Shown here: positions 20,892 through 35,486 of the stretch, one piece after another
How positions within the stretch are numbered: position 1 is the stretch's first letter
Layout: every line of letters begins with the position of its first letter
NCBI RefSeq assembly: GCF_963422355.1
Contig: NC_085086.1
Span: 1,493,521-1,557,520 of the forward strand
DNA length: 64,000 nucleotides
Direction: 5' to 3'
DNA from: Corticium candelabrum
Taxonomy: Eukaryota; Porifera; Homoscleromorpha; Homosclerophorida; Plakinidae
Notes under the pieces: generated by a model
Seen by the model: only the letters and a program-made list of their open reading frames with translations
What the model was told of the DNA's origin: nothing
Database searches by the model: none
Program-made: the position numbers and the translations under genes

Positions 20892-23800
20892 TCCACTATC
20901 CACTATCCACTATCCACTATCCACTATCCACTATCCACTATCCACTATCCACTATCCACTATCCACTATCCACTATCCACTATCCACTATCCACTATCCA
21001 CTATCCACTATCCACTATCCACTATCCACTATCCACTATCCACTATCCACTATCCACTATCCACTATCCACTATCCACTATCCACTATCCACTATCCACT
21101 ATCCACTATCCACTATCCACTATCCACTATCCACTATCCACTATCCACTATCCACTATCCACTATCCACTATCCACTATCCACTATCCACTATCCACTAT
21201 CCACTATCCACTATCCACTATCCACTATCCACTATCCACTATCCACTAGCCACTAGCCACTATCCAGTATCCACTAGCCACTAGCCACTATCCACTATCC
21301 ACTATCCACTATCCACTAGCCACTATCCACTATCCACTATCCACTATCCACTATCCACTATCCACTATCCACTATCCACTATCCACTATCCACTATCCAC
21401 TATCCACTATCCACTATCCACTATCCACTATCCACTATCCACTATCCACTATCCACTATCCACTATCCACTATCCACTATAAACTATCCACTATCCACTA
21501 TCCACTATCCACTATCCACTATCCACTATCCACTATCCACTATCCACTATCCAATATCCACTAGCCACTAGCCACTATCCACTAGCCACTATCCAGTATC
21601 CACTAGCCACTAGCCACTAGCCACTATCCACTATCCACTATCCACTATCCACTATCCACTAGCCACTATCCACTAGCCACTAGCCACTAGCCACTATCCA
21701 CTATCCACTATCCACTATCCACTATCCACTATCCACTATCCACTATCCACTATCCACTATCCACTATCCACTATCCACTATCCACTATCCACTATCCACT
21801 ATCCACTAGCCACTATCCACTATCCACTATCCACTATCCACTATCCACTATCCACTATTCACTATCCACTATCCACTATCCACTATTCACTATCCACTAT
21901 CCACTATCCACTATCCACTAGCCACTATCCACTATCCACTATCCACTATAAACTATCCACTATCCACTATCCACTATCCACTATCCACTATCCACTATCC
22001 ACTATCCACTATCCACTATCCACTAGCCACTATCCACTATCCACTATCCACTATCCACTAGCCACTATCCACTATCCACTATCCACTATCCACTATCCAC
22101 TATCCACTATCCACTAGCCACTAGCCACTATCCACTATCCACTATCCACTATCCACTATCCACTATCCACTATCCACTATCCACTATCCACTATCCACTA
22201 TCCACTATCCACTATCCACTATCCACTATCCACTATCCACTATCCACTATCCACTATCCACTATCCACTATCCACTATCCACTATCCACTATCCACTATC
22301 CACTATCCACTAGCCACTATCCACTAGCCACTAGCCACTATCCACTATCCAGTATCCAGTATCCACTAGCCACTAGCCACTATCCACTATCCACTATCCA
22401 CTATCCACTATCCACTATCCACTATCCACTATCCACTATCCACTATCCACTATCCACTATCCACTATCCACTATCCACTATCCACTATCCACTATCCACT
22501 ATCCACTATCCACTATCCACTATCCACTATCCACTATCCACTATCCACTATCCACTATCCACTATCCACTATCCACTATCAACAATCCACTATCCACTAT
22601 CCACTATCCATTATCCACTATCTATTATCTATTATCTATTATCTATTATCTATTATTTATTATTTATTATTTATTATTTATTATTTATTATTTATTATTT
22701 ATTATTTATTATATATTACTTATTATTTATTATTATTATTTATTATTTATTATTTATTATTTATTGTTTTGTTATTTATTATTTATTATTTATTATTTAT
22801 TATTTATTATTTATTATTCATTATTTATTATTTATTATTTACTATTTATTATTTATTATCTATTATCTATTATCTATTATCTATTATCAGTTATCCATTA
22901 TCCATTATCCATTATCCATTATCCATTATCCATTATCCATTATCAATCATCCATTATCCAATATCCATTATCCAATATCCATTATCAATTATCCATATTT
23001 ATTATCTATTATCTATTATCTATTATCTATTATCTATTATCCATTATTTATTATTTATTATTTTGTTATTTATTATTTATTATTTATTATTTATTATTTA
23101 TTATTAATTATTTATTATTTAGTATTTATTATTTATTATTTATTATTCATTATTTATTATTTATTATTTATTATTTATTATTTATTATTTATTATTTATT
23201 ATTTATTATTTATTATTTATTATTTATTATTTATTATTTATTATTTATTATTTATGATAATTATCAATTATCCATTATCAATTATCCATTATCCATTATC
23301 CATTATCCATTATCCATTATCCATTATCCATTATCCATTATTCATTATCTAATATCCATTATCCATTATCCATTATCCATTATCTAATATCCATTATCTA
23401 TTATCCATTATCCATTATCTAATATCCATTATCTATTATCTATCATCCATTATCCATTATCCATTATCCATTATCCATTATCCATTATCCATTATCAATT
23501 ATCCATTATCCATTATCCATTATCTATTATTCATTATCTATTATACATTATCCATTATCCATTATCCATTATCTAATATCCATTATCCATTATCCATTAT
23601 CCATTATCCATTATCCATTATCCATTATCCATTATTCATTATCTATTATACATTATCCATTATCCATTATCCATTATCTAATATCCATTATCCATTATCC
23701 ATTATCCATCATCCATTATCTATTATCCATTATCCATTATCCATTATCCATTATCCATTATCCATTATCCATTATCCATTATCCATTATCCATTATCCAT

Positions 23801-26800
23801 TATCCATTATTTATTATCTATTATCTATTATCTATTATCTATTATTTATTATCTATTATTTATTATTTATTGTTTATTATTTATTATCTATTATTCATTA
23901 TCTATTATCTATTATTTATTATTTATTATTTTGTTAGTTATTATTTATTATTTATTATTTATTATTTATTATTTATTATTTACTATATATTATCCGTTAT
24001 CCGTTATCCGTTATCTATTATCCATTATCCATTATCCATTATCCATTATCCATTATCCATTATGCATTATTTATTATCTATTATCTATTATGCATTATCC
24101 ATTATCCATTATCCATTATCCATTATCCATTATCCATTATCCATTATCCATTACCCATTACCCATTATCCATTACCCATTACCCATTACCCATTACCCAT
24201 TACCCATTACCCATTACCCATTATCCATTAACCATTACCCATTACCCATTACCCATTACCCATTACCCATTACCCATTATCCATTATCCATTATCCATTA
24301 TTCATTATCCACTACCCACTACCCACTACCCACTACCCACTACCCACTACCCATTACCCATTACCCATTACCCATTACCCATTATCCAATATCCATTATC
24401 CATTATCCATTACCCATTACCCATTACCCATTACCCATTACCCATTACCCATTACCCATTACCCATTATCCATTATCCATTACCCATTATCCATTATCCA
24501 TTATCCATTATCCATTATTCATTATCTATTATCCATTATCCATTATCCATCATCCATTATCTATTATCCATTATCCATTATCCATTATCCATTATCCATT
24601 ATCCATTATCCATTATTCATTATCTATTATACATTATCCATTATCCATTATCCATTATCCAATATCCATTATCCATTATCCATTACCCATTACCCATTAC
24701 CCATTACCCATTACCCATTACCCATTACCCATTACCCATTATCCATTATCCATTACCCATTATCCATTATCCATTATCCATTATCCATTATTCATTATCT
24801 ATTATCCATTATCCATTATCCATCATCCATTATCTATTATCCATTATCCATTATCCACTATCCATTATCCATTATCCATTATCCATTATCCATTATCCAT
24901 TATCCATTATCCATTATGCATTATCCATTATCCATTATGCATTATTTATTATCTATTATCTATTATTCATTATCTATTATCTATTATTTATTATTTATTA
25001 TTTTGTTAGTTATTATTTATTATTTATTATTTATTATTTATTATTTACTATATATTATCCGTTATCCGTTATCCGTTATCTATTATGCATTATCCATTAT
25101 CCATTATCCATTATCCATTATCCATTATCCATTATCCATTATCCATTACCCATTACCCATTATCCATTACCCATTACCCATTACCCATTACCCATTACCC
25201 ATTACCCATTACCCATTATCCATTAACCATTACCCACTACCCACTACCCACTACCCACTACCCACTACCCACTACCCATTACCCATTACCCATTACCCAT
25301 TACCCATTACCCATTATCCAATATCCATTATCCATTATCCATTACCCATTACCCATTACCCATTACCCATTACCCATTACCCATTACCCATTACCCATTA
25401 CCCATTATCCATTATCCATTATTCATTATCTATTACCCATTATCCATTATCCATTATCTAATATCCATTATCCATTATCCATTATCTATCATCCATTATC
25501 CATTATCCATCATCCATTATCTATTATCCATTATCCATTATCCATTATCCATTATCCATTATCCATTATCCATTATCCATTATGCATTATTTATTATCTA
25601 TTATCTATTATTCATTATCTATTATCTATTATTTATTATTTATTATTTTGTTAGTTATTATTTATTATTTATTATTTATTATTTATTATTTATTATTTAC
25701 TATATATTATCCGTTATCCGTAATCCGTTATCTATTATCCATTATCCATTATCCATTATCCATTATCCATTATCCATTATGCATTATTTATTATCTATTA
25801 TCTATTATCTATTATCTATTATTTATTATCTATTATTTATTATTTATTATTTATTATTTTCTTATTTATTATTTATTGTTTATTATTTATTATTTATTAT
25901 TTATTATTTATTATTTATTATTTATTATTTATTATTTATTATACATTATTTATTATTTATTATTTATTATCCATTATCCATCATCCATCATCCATCATCC
26001 ATCATCCATCATTCAATATCCATCATCCATTATCCATTATCCATTATCCATTATCCATTATTCATTATCCATTATCCATTATCCATTATCCATTATCCAT
26101 TATCCATTACCCATTACCCATTACCCATTACCCATTACCCATTACCCATTACCCATTATCCAATATCCATTATCCATTATCCATTACCCATTACCCATTA
26201 CCCATTACCCATTACCCATTACCCATTATCCATTATCCATTATCCACTACCCACTACCCACTACCCACTACCCACTACCCACTACCCACTACCCACTACC
26301 CACTACCCATTACCCATTACCCATTACCCATTACCCATTACCCATTATCCAATATCCATTATCCATTATCCGTTACCCATTACCCATTACCCATTACCCA
26401 TTACCCATTACCCATTATCCAATATCCATTATCCATTATCCGTTACCCATTACCCATTACCCATTACCCATTACCCATTACCCATTACCCATTACCCATT
26501 ACCCATTACCCATTACCCATTATCCATTACCCATTATCCAATATCCATTATCCATTACCCATTATCCATTATTCATTATCCATTATCTTTTATCTATTAT
26601 CTATTATCTATTGTCTATTATTTATTATTTATTATTTATTATTTATTATTTTTTATTTATTATTTATTATTTATTATTTATTATTTATTTATTATTATTT
26701 ATTATTTATTATTTATTATTTATTGTTTTGTTATTTATTATTTATTATTTATTATTTATTATTTATTATTTATTATTTATTATTTATTATTTATTATTTA

Positions 26801-29800
26801 TTATATATTACTTATTATTTATTTATTATTATTTATTATTTATTATTTATTATTTATTGTTTTGTTATTTATTATTTATTATTTATTATTTATTATTTAT
26901 TATTTATTATTTATTATTTATTATTTATTATTTATTATCTATTATCTATAATTTACCTGTTATCCATTATCCATTATCCATTATCCATTATCTATTATCT
27001 AATATCCATTATCCATTATCCATTATCCATTATCCATTATCCATCATCCATTATCTATTATCCATTATCATTATCCATTATCCATTATCCATTATCCATT
27101 ATCCATTATCCATTATCCATTATCCATTATCATTATCCATTATGCATTATTTATTATCTATTATCTATTATCTATTATTTATTATCTATTATTTATTATT
27201 TATTATTTATTATTTATTATATATTACTTATTATTTATTATCTATTATCTATTATCTTTATCAGTTATCCATTATCCATTATCCATTATCCATTATCCAT
27301 TATCCAATATCCATTATCCATTATCCATTATCCATTATCATTATCCATTATGCATTATTTATTATCTATTATCTATTATCTATTATCTATTATCTATTAT
27401 CTATTATTTATTATTTATTATTTATTATGTATTATTTATTATTTATTATTTATTATATATTACTTATTATTTATTATCTATTATCTATTATCTGTATCAG
27501 TTATCCATTATCCATTATCCATTATCCATTATCCAATATCCATTATCCATTATCCATTATCCATTATCCATTATCCATTATCCATTATCCATTATCCATT
27601 ATCCATCATCCATTATCCATTATCCATTATCCATTATCCATTATCCATTATCTAATATCCATTATCCATTATCCATTATCTATCATCCATTATCCATTAT
27701 CCATCATCCATTATCTATTATCCATTATCCATTATCCATTATCCATTATCTAATATCCATTATCCATTATCCATTATCTATCATCCATTATCCATTATCC
27801 ATCATCCATTATCTATTATCCATTATCCATTATCCATTATCCATTATCCATTATCCATTATCCATTATCCATTATCCATTATCCATTATCCATTATGCAT
27901 TATTTATTATCTATTATCTATTATTTATTATCTATTATCTATTATTTATTATTTAATATTTTGTTATTTATTATTTATTATTTATTATTTATTATTTATT
28001 ATTTATTATTTATTATTTATTATCCATTATCCATTATCCATTATCCATTATGCATTATCCATTATCCATTATCCATTATCCATTATCCATTATCCATTAT
28101 CCAATATCCATTATCCATTATCCATTATCCATTATCCATTATCCATTATCCATTATCCATTATCCATTATCCATCATCCATTATCCATTATCCATTATCC
28201 ATTATCCATTATCCATTATCTAATATCCATTATCCATTATCCATTATCTATCATCCATTATCCATTATCCATCATCCATTATCTATTATCCATTATCCAT
28301 TATCCATTATCCATTATCTAATATCCATTATCCATTATCCATTATCTATCATCCATTATCCATTATCCATCATCCATTATCTATTATCCATTATCCATTA
28401 TCCATTATCCATTATCCATTATCCATTATCCATTATCCATTATCCATTATCCATTATCCATTATGCATTATTTATTATCTATTATCTATTATTTATTATC
28501 TATTATCTATTATTTATTATTTAATATTTTGTTATTTATTATTTATTATTTATTATTTATTATTTATTATTTATTATTTATTATTTATTATTTATTATCC
28601 GTTATCCGTTATCCGTTATCCGTTATCCATTATCCATTATCCATTATCCATTATCCATTATCCATTATGCATTATTTATTATCTATTATCTATTATCTAT
28701 TATCTATTATTTATTATCTATTATCTATTATTTATTATTTATTATTTTGTTATTTATTATTTATTGTTTATTATTTATTATTTATTATTTATTATTTATT
28801 ATTTATTATTTATTATTTATTATTTATTATTTATTATTTATTATTTATTATTCATTATTTATTGTTTATTATTTATTATCCTTTATCCGTTATCCGTTAT
28901 CCATTATCCATTATCCAATATCCATTATCCATTATCCATTATCCATTATCCATTATCCATTATCCATTACCCATTATCCATTATCCATCATCCATTATCC
29001 ATTATCCATCATCCATCATCCATCATCCATCATCCATCATTCAATATCCATCATCCATTATCCATTATCCATTATCCATTATCCATTATTCATTATCCAT
29101 TATCCATTATCCATTATCCATTATGCATTATCCATTATCCATTATCCATTATCCATTATCCATCATCCATCATTCAATATCCATCATCCATTATCCATTA
29201 TCCATTATCCATTATCCATTATTCATTATCCATTATCCATTATCCATTATCCATTATGCATTATCCATTATCCATTATACATTATCCATTATCCATTATC
29301 CATTATCCATTATCCATTACCCATTACCCATTATCCATTACCCATTACCCATTACTCATTACCCATTACCCATTACCCATTATCCATTATCCATTATCCA
29401 TTATTCATTATCCACTACCCACTACCCACTACCCACTACCCACTACCCACTACCCACTACCCACTACCCACTACCCACTACCCACTACCCACTACCCACT
29501 ACCCATTACCCATTACCCATTACCCATTACCCATTACCCATTATCCAATATCTATTATCCATTATCCATTACCCATTACCCATTACCCATTACCCATTAC
29601 CCATTACCCATTACCCATTACCCATTATCCATTACCCATTATCCATTATCCATTATCCATTACCCATTATCCATTATCCATTATCCATTATCCATTATCA
29701 ATTATTCATTATCTATTATCTATTATCTATTATCTATTATCTATTGTCTATTATTTATTATTTATTATTTATTATTTATAATTTTTTATTTATTATTTAT

Positions 29801-30255
29801 TATATATTATTTATTTATTATTATTTATTATTTATTATTTATTATTTATTACTCGTTATTTCTTATTTATTATTTTATTTATCATTTATCATTTATTATT
29901 TATTATTTATTATTTATTATTTATTACTGGTTATTTGTTATTTGTTATTTATTTATTTCTTATTTGTTATTTGTTATTTATTATTTATTATTTATTATTT
30001 ATTATTTATTATTTATTATTTATTATTTATTATTTATTATTTATTATTTATTATTTGTTATTTATTATTTATTATTTATTATTTATTATTTATTATTTAT
30101 TATTTATTATTTATTATTTATTATTTATTATTTATTATTTATTACTGGTTATTTCTTATTTCTTATTTATTTATTTTTTATTTTTTATTTTTTATTTATT
30201 ATTTATTATTTATTATTTATTATTTATTATTTTTTATTTTTTATTTATGTTTTAT
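20035..30255. repeat. 10.2-kb heptanucleotide satellite with block structure
   Basis: Almost uninterrupted 7-bp units. 20035-22615 is CCACTAT with interspersed CCACTAG. After 22620 the unit shifts to CTATTAT, TTATTAT and CCATTAT. Later blocks are CCCATTA (for example 24155-24480, 25140-25440, 26105-26545, 29310-29660) enclosing short CCCACTA blocks (24307-24350, 25230-25275, 26242-26305, 29410-29502). Marker strings recur as a higher-order pattern: TTTTGTTAGTTATT near 23931, 25003 and 25648, each followed by TATCCGTTATCCG. The + strand has no stop in any frame in most units, which yields long false reading frames (Pro-Leu-Ser-Ile-Ile-His-Tyr and similar). Confidence 0.97.
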
Positions 30256-30289
30256 TATTTATTTTTGTTGTGCTTAACCAGATCAGTCT

Positions 30290-30790
30290 GTTTTGTAAAG
30301 TCTATTACAAGTACCGGAAGCAAACTCTGCCACAGAAGTTCTTAGACCATCACGGCTGTCTAGGAAGAAGACATGACTTTACGAAGAATCCGAGTAGATC
30401 CCAGAAGCACTGTTTTCTGTAAGTGCTGCAGGTTGTGAAGACCTGGAATAATGTCCAGCCACCTTGCAATACCTGCGTGCACTGTGCCCAAAGGTCCCAA
30501 GACCACCGAGACCACCAGTGTTTAACAATGCCACATGCGGCTTATCCCCACTCGCAAGTCGCTGTATTTCGCCAACTTCTCTGCATGTTTCTTGCCAATG
30601 TTGCCATCAGCAGGACAGCTGATATCAATATGAAGAAAGTGTTTGTCTTCCTATTTCTGAGACAGAGGTTTGGACGATTGGCTTTGATCTTTCGTGCAGT
30701 GGGGATGGTGGTATTCCACACCATGGTAATGTCATTTGTCTCCACAAGCCTATCAGGATAATGCTGGTACCATCTGCTCTCCACCACAGG
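30290..30790 (-). pseudogene. Second non-LTR retrotransposon fragment, C-terminal end
   Basis: Minus frames read VETNDITMVWNTTIPTARKI and KANRPNLCLRNRK (to about 30660), then in a shifted frame LHIDISCPADGNIGKKHAEK and LAKYSDLRVGISRMWHC, then QKTVLLGSTRILRKV. These are the last conserved blocks of a LINE reverse transcriptase of another clade than 19299-19987. Frame changes and stops show it is dead. Its 3' end at about 30265-30290 touches the AT-rich end of the satellite. Confidence 0.75.
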
Positions 30791-31146
30791 GAATGTGACA
30801 CAAAACCCACATGTGTTTTTGTGTGTTTTCATGAGGATTTCTGTGGGAAACGAGGCAAACCCATGTGAGGTTTTGTGAAAGAAATACTCACATGTGAGTT
30901 TACTAAACCACAGAAACTTTCCAAAAACCGTACAAAAAAACCACAAAAACCCACGTAAAACCGTAAGAAACCTACCATAACCCACCATAACCCACCATAA
31001 CCCACCTTGAGGGTTTGTAAAATTAACAAAGTTCGTACATTAACCTGCGAAACCCACTATGGGAAACGCTTTTAATATAGGCCCTCGCCATTTTGATTTC
31101 TAATTGAAATCCTTGCGCCATTTTGGTTTTTGTCGAGTTGCTACAT
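30791..31146. repeat. Low-complexity region with CCCACCATAA tandem repeat
   Basis: 30971-31010 holds about four copies of CCCACCATAA. The preceding 170 bp is rich in CCCACATGTG/CACATGTGAG motifs and AAACC runs. The minus-strand open frame through it is Phe/Trp/Gly-rich and not credible. Confidence 0.6.
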
Positions 31147-31967
31147 ATAGACTCTTTGATTGAATTCAATTGTCTTTATTAGATATACTTTCGCAACAAT
31201 TTACACTTTGGCACTGCAAACTACGTAGCTAGTCTAATTATATCTAAAAGTACCTAACAACTGCTATGCAAGCGCTGGAGAGCAGCAGTCTTTTGTCTCC
31301 ATTGACAGCAACCCATTTCCTGGCTACTGGCTCGTGTGCCAACTCTACAACGAGCCAGTTTTGTCTTTGCCCGTTTATGCTATTAGATGATCAAATTAGC
31401 TCATATGTCACCAACGCTCAGGCTACTAATACGATTAGTCTAATAGTTATTCTCATGTGTCACACGGAATGTCTTGCAACCGACTTGACCTTCCATTCGT
31501 GCCCTACTTGTTTTATTACAATGCTGTTATCCTGTCCCAATGCAAGCTCTACGCATTTGCCAACCTCTTTGGGAGAGAGGATTTTCTCGAGCTTTCCAAG
31601 AGACTCTAGGAGAGCGGAAGCTAGATAGTCAACACTGTGTACGCGCTGCCAGGCGCCAAATGTTCACGAATCGTACACGAGCTTCCCGATCGTATTGTTC
31701 TCGTAGCCTAGCACAGTAATAGAACGGCGTCTAGTGCATCCCTACTCCAAGCTACTTAGACTGCTGATCGAATCACATTGCACCTCACAGCTTCAGATAA
31801 CGTGAATCAAACTCAGGATCGAGCTCTCTCTGTGAATGAATCATATTCCATGCGATAAAATGACTCTCTTCCCATACAGCTACAGGAACGAAATATTTAT
31901 AGACAGTGAATGTATGCAATCGAATATCAAAGGGAGCATGACTTTAGGTGTGCTCACACTGGATTTG
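31147..31967. other. Unassigned, with a short minus-strand open frame
   Basis: On the minus strand about 31453-31650 reads VHSVDYLASALLESLGKLEK and ILSPKEVGKCVELALGQDN, a helical, non-repetitive peptide of about 60 codons with a stop at its end. I do not recognise it. It could be an exon or a transposon remnant. The overlapping + frame from 31266 is less protein-like. Confidence 0.3.
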
Positions 31968-32565
31968 CAAGCCGTACTTGCAAATAGGTTTGCGTTTACT
32001 TGAGTCTGGTTTGGAGCTATCAAAACATTGCTAGTTGTTTAGCACCTATTAACAAGAGTAGCAGTCTGCCTGGCGCATAGCTACAAGAGTAGCAGTGGAA
32101 ATCGTTGTCTTACTGTGGTGGATGGTGCTAGAAACAGGGCGTCAACAGCAAGAAACTCGCGCGTGCAAGATGACGAATGAAGTCGTTTTTGTCGCTATCG
32201 CAGTGCCAGCACAGAGTACCGAAATGTTGTGTCGTTCGTCGTGCGGTATTCTAACTCTGTTGTCTGGCGCCATATGAGATGGTCTGGAACTTCGAGGCTA
32301 GAGATTCCTGCTCTAGCAATGGATCACAATAGCGTGCTAGATTGACAACCAGGTAATCAAACCCCATCTAGTCTAAACACAGGTTTAATTTGTACTGTAT
32401 GCTAATTTATTTCCTTTTATCACGCAATTCAAAACATAACACACCGTGGTTTGCAAGCCTTAGTGCAAACCAGCTTTCCATGGGCAGATGCAACTTTTAA
32501 CACTAACTCGGTTATGATAACAAGCTCAAACCAGGCTCGCAAACGACAGTAGTGTGAAGGATTGA
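31968..32565. mobile_element. Possible MITE with imperfect terminal inverted repeats
   Basis: The left edge reads CTCACACTGGATTTGCAAGC; the right edge, reversed, reads TTCACACTACTGTCGTTTGC then GAGC. The shared outer CACACT and inner TTTGC(A/G)AGC suggest inverted ends. No target duplication is evident and no transposase frame is present, so the call is tentative. Confidence 0.3.
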
Positions 32566-33385
32566 TTCATAATTAACTAAAAGTATGAAAGTTTTGACGT
32601 TGAGGACGTGAGTGACACCTAGATAACGTGGATAACACTAATTGAAAAAAGTAGGCGGGATGATCCCAGACACTCTCCGACGTTGTCCTGTTATACGGGA
32701 ACCAGGCACGACTGTGAGAGAAGGTCTGGTACGAGGCTAGAACAAAGTACGGCCAGTGCGCCATGCACCGTCTCCGTAAACATTGTGACGAAGCCACATG
32801 CGCAGATAAAATTTTGCCCGTATGTGTAGACACGCCCAAATAATGTGTCAAACGATTAAACATATTTTGATTGGCCAACGAACCTCAGAAGTCTAGATGT
32901 TCAACGTCAAATTCACTTGGCCGGAAATAGGCCAGACATCTTAAAGCGTGACATTAATTGAAAATGCGATATCTCGAGGTTTTAATATTTCGAAATACTT
33001 TTATTAGTATTTATTTATTTATTATCTTTTATTGTGTCGATATTCCTCTCCGTAATGGGCAAGTGGGGTCTTTACTCCCATCTGGGCGCCCGCCAACCCG
33101 GCAGGTGACCCCAGCGGGGTACATGTTTCCGTGACTCCATACGGCGATCAATGACTAGCCAATTCGATATAGATTGCAGGCATTACGGTGACCGCGAACT
33201 CGCGGACAGCACGTCTAGTGGATATCAACAACCATCAGGAAAGCACTGAACGGCATCGTCAACGGACCGTTATTATTATTACTTATTACTAATTCATATT
33301 TTATCATTAATTTATTTATTACAAATTTATATATTTATTACCAATTTGTTTATTTATTAATAATAAATTTATTTATTAGTAACTA
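32566..33385. other. Unassigned; GC-rich island then AT-rich DNA
   Basis: 33040-33260 is a GC-richer stretch (CCGCCAACCCGGCAGGTGAC, ACCCCAGCGGGGTAC) between AT-rich flanks. It resembles the end of a retroelement but I could not assign it. 33260-33385 is TTTATTA-rich. Confidence 0.35.
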
Positions 33386-33800
33386 GGATTAATGGCCCGT
33401 CCTTCGTACGGGCAAGCTACTGTAGTGTAAAGATATATGTGTGGATACGTCAACTACAATCTTTGTTGCGAGGTCCCGGATGTCCTAAATGTTGCTCTTC
33501 GCGCTTGTTTCAATCGAAATAGACACACTCCCCGTGTAGCGCTTGCTGAAGACAACGTATTGGTTGGATTCGGTTCAAATGCAATCAGAATTTGGAGAGA
33601 AACGAAAGCGCTAAAAGAGTAAGTTTCGTCGGCAAGAGATATTCGATTGCTCAAAGCTTTGCGAAGGACGGCGATGCATACAGTCTACACAGGACTGGTG
33701 TGGACGTGGGTTCAAATGAACTGGAATGTGTAGCGTTTGCGACATCAAGAAATTTAACACGGGGGTTGAACCCTCGAGAGGGGACCAGGTGCAAATGTTT
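33386..33800. repeat. Dispersed repeat family (GTCCTTCGTACG), copy 1
   Basis: Begins GGCCCGTCCTTCGTACGGGC and contains CCCGTGTAGCGCTTG, GGATTCGGTTCAAATGCA and GACTGGTGTGGACGTGGGTT. Diverged relatives lie at about 46500-47175 and 47688-48545. No coding frame is kept between copies. Confidence 0.6.
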
Positions 33801-33891
33801 TTTAATTTTTTACGCAAACCTTTCTCTGTGCGTGCCGAGTGTGCGTGCCGATTTCGGTTGCGAAAAGACAAAAGACGTGGCGCCAAACGCG

Positions 33892-33950
<59 letters not shown>

Positions 33951-34565
33951 CAGACAATTTGAGCTTTATATATTAGACTCATTTATTTATTACTAATTTA
34001 CTCATTTATTACTACTTTATTTATTTATTATTGTTTTATTTGTTTATTACAAATTTATTTATTTATTATAATTTACATATTTATTAATAATTTATTTATT
34101 TATTACTTATTTATTTATTTATTATAATTTTTTATATATTTATAATTTACATATTTATTACTAATTTATTATGTATTATTAATTTATATATATTTACTAC
34201 TAATTTATTTATGTATTACTATTTTTATACATTAATAATTTACACATTTATTACTAATTTATTATTTATTATTAATTTTTTAATTATTACTAATTTATAT
34301 ATTTATTTAAAATTTATTTATTAATAATTTGTATATTTATTTCTAATTTATTTATTACTAATTTATGTATTTATTATTAATTAATTAATTAATTATTAAA
34401 TTTATTAATTTTGACTAATTTATTAATTTTTTACTAATTTATTTATTACTTATTTATTTATTACTTATTTATTTATTACTAATTTATTTATTATTAATAT
34501 ATTTATATATTACTAATTGATTTATTCATTGTTATTTTATTTATTACTAATTTATTGCTTGTAAC
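33801..34565. repeat. (CA)n and AT-rich TTTATTA-like DNA
   Basis: (CA)n occupies about 33893-33948; 33960-34565 is degenerate ATTTATTTATTACTAA-type sequence. No gene. Confidence 0.8.
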
Positions 34566-34947
34566 TAGCTTCGTTGTTGAAGAATCTTATTTTTCTGTAT
34601 TATTTATGTTTATTAGTCATCATACTGCTACCTGCAGTTGTATTAGGACCATCAGGTAGGAAGCGTCCAAGAAGCAGTCTAGCAATTCGTTGTACCAAAT
34701 ATTTCGTAAGACACGCATATAGTACACAGAGTATCTCTCTCTATTTCTGTGTTTCTTTCTTACTGCTCGTTGTTTGTGGATCGTACCCTTGTATGTCTAT
34801 CTATCAGTCCATACGTTTCTTCATCCTTTTTCTCTACTTCATTCATTCTTATCTCTTTATTCTGCTGTTCAAAGGTTTGATGGTATAGACAATGACTTTT
34901 CTATGAATCAGTCAAAAGTGAGGAAGGAAGCTTGAGGCTCAGCCAAC
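34566..34947. other. Unassigned
   Basis: A + strand frame at 34574-34888 is hydrophobic (Leu/Phe/Ile/Ser-rich) but shows no family pattern. No gene is claimed. Confidence 0.3.
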
Positions 34948-35486
34948 CAGTGGCGTAGCCAGGATTTTTTTCTTACCGAGGCAAATTGATATTAATATTA
35001 ATTTTTTTATTAATATTAATTCCTTATTGATATGCACTACCTAAGGCTATTGCTGTCATATTGATATGCTTAATTGATTTGACAGGGTAAAAACAGTAAA
35101 CTACACTTGGATTAGTTGGACTGGGACTGAAAAGTTACTGGGACTGATAATTCATGCATAGGCCTGAGTATAGGGACGCACTCCCACCAGTGAGCTAGAT
35201 GGCAGTGACTGGGGAGCACTTGCATGGGGGAGACTATGACACGTGATCCTACAAACTCAAACTACAACGGGGCCTCGCCCAACGTAAAACACAGTCTAGT
35301 ATCCTATGCTTACCCCAAGGCCAACTGAATAGACAGCTGCTTTCTCTTCTTCTTTGGCGGCTCTGCCATAATAAAGCACAGACACGTGATAGAAGTGTGA
35401 CCTGAAAGTGACCACGTGACAAATGCCACGCCCATTTTTCCTACCGAGGCAACTGCCTCACTGCCTCATGCCTAGCTACGCTACTG
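34948..35486. mobile_element. hAT-like MITE with 5-bp target duplication
   Basis: Ends are CAGTGGCGTAGCCAGG at 34948 and, reversed, CAGTAGCGTAGCTAGG from 35486. CCAAC flanks both sides (34943-34947 and 35487-35491). The 539-bp interior has CTTACCGAGGCAA and CCTACCGAGGCAA near its two ends and no transposase frame. CAGTGGCG-type ends with 5-bp duplications fit the hAT5-type group (family knowledge); a mobile transposase elsewhere would be needed. Confidence 0.75.

Noticed and set aside
20035..30255. CRISPR-like array
   Set aside because: The 7-bp units have no spacers and no cas genes, and the locus is in an intron-bearing eukaryotic genome.
22764..30422. Very long + strand reading frames (up to more than 700 codons) of Tyr/Leu/Ile/His repeats
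   Set aside because: They are produced by stop-free heptamer units read in three frames, with no start context, introns or non-repeat sequence.
33540..33740. tRNA-like T-loop text GGTTCAAATGC and GGGTTCAAATGAA
   Set aside because: No acceptor stem, D-arm or anticodon arm could be paired around it; it belongs to a dispersed repeat.
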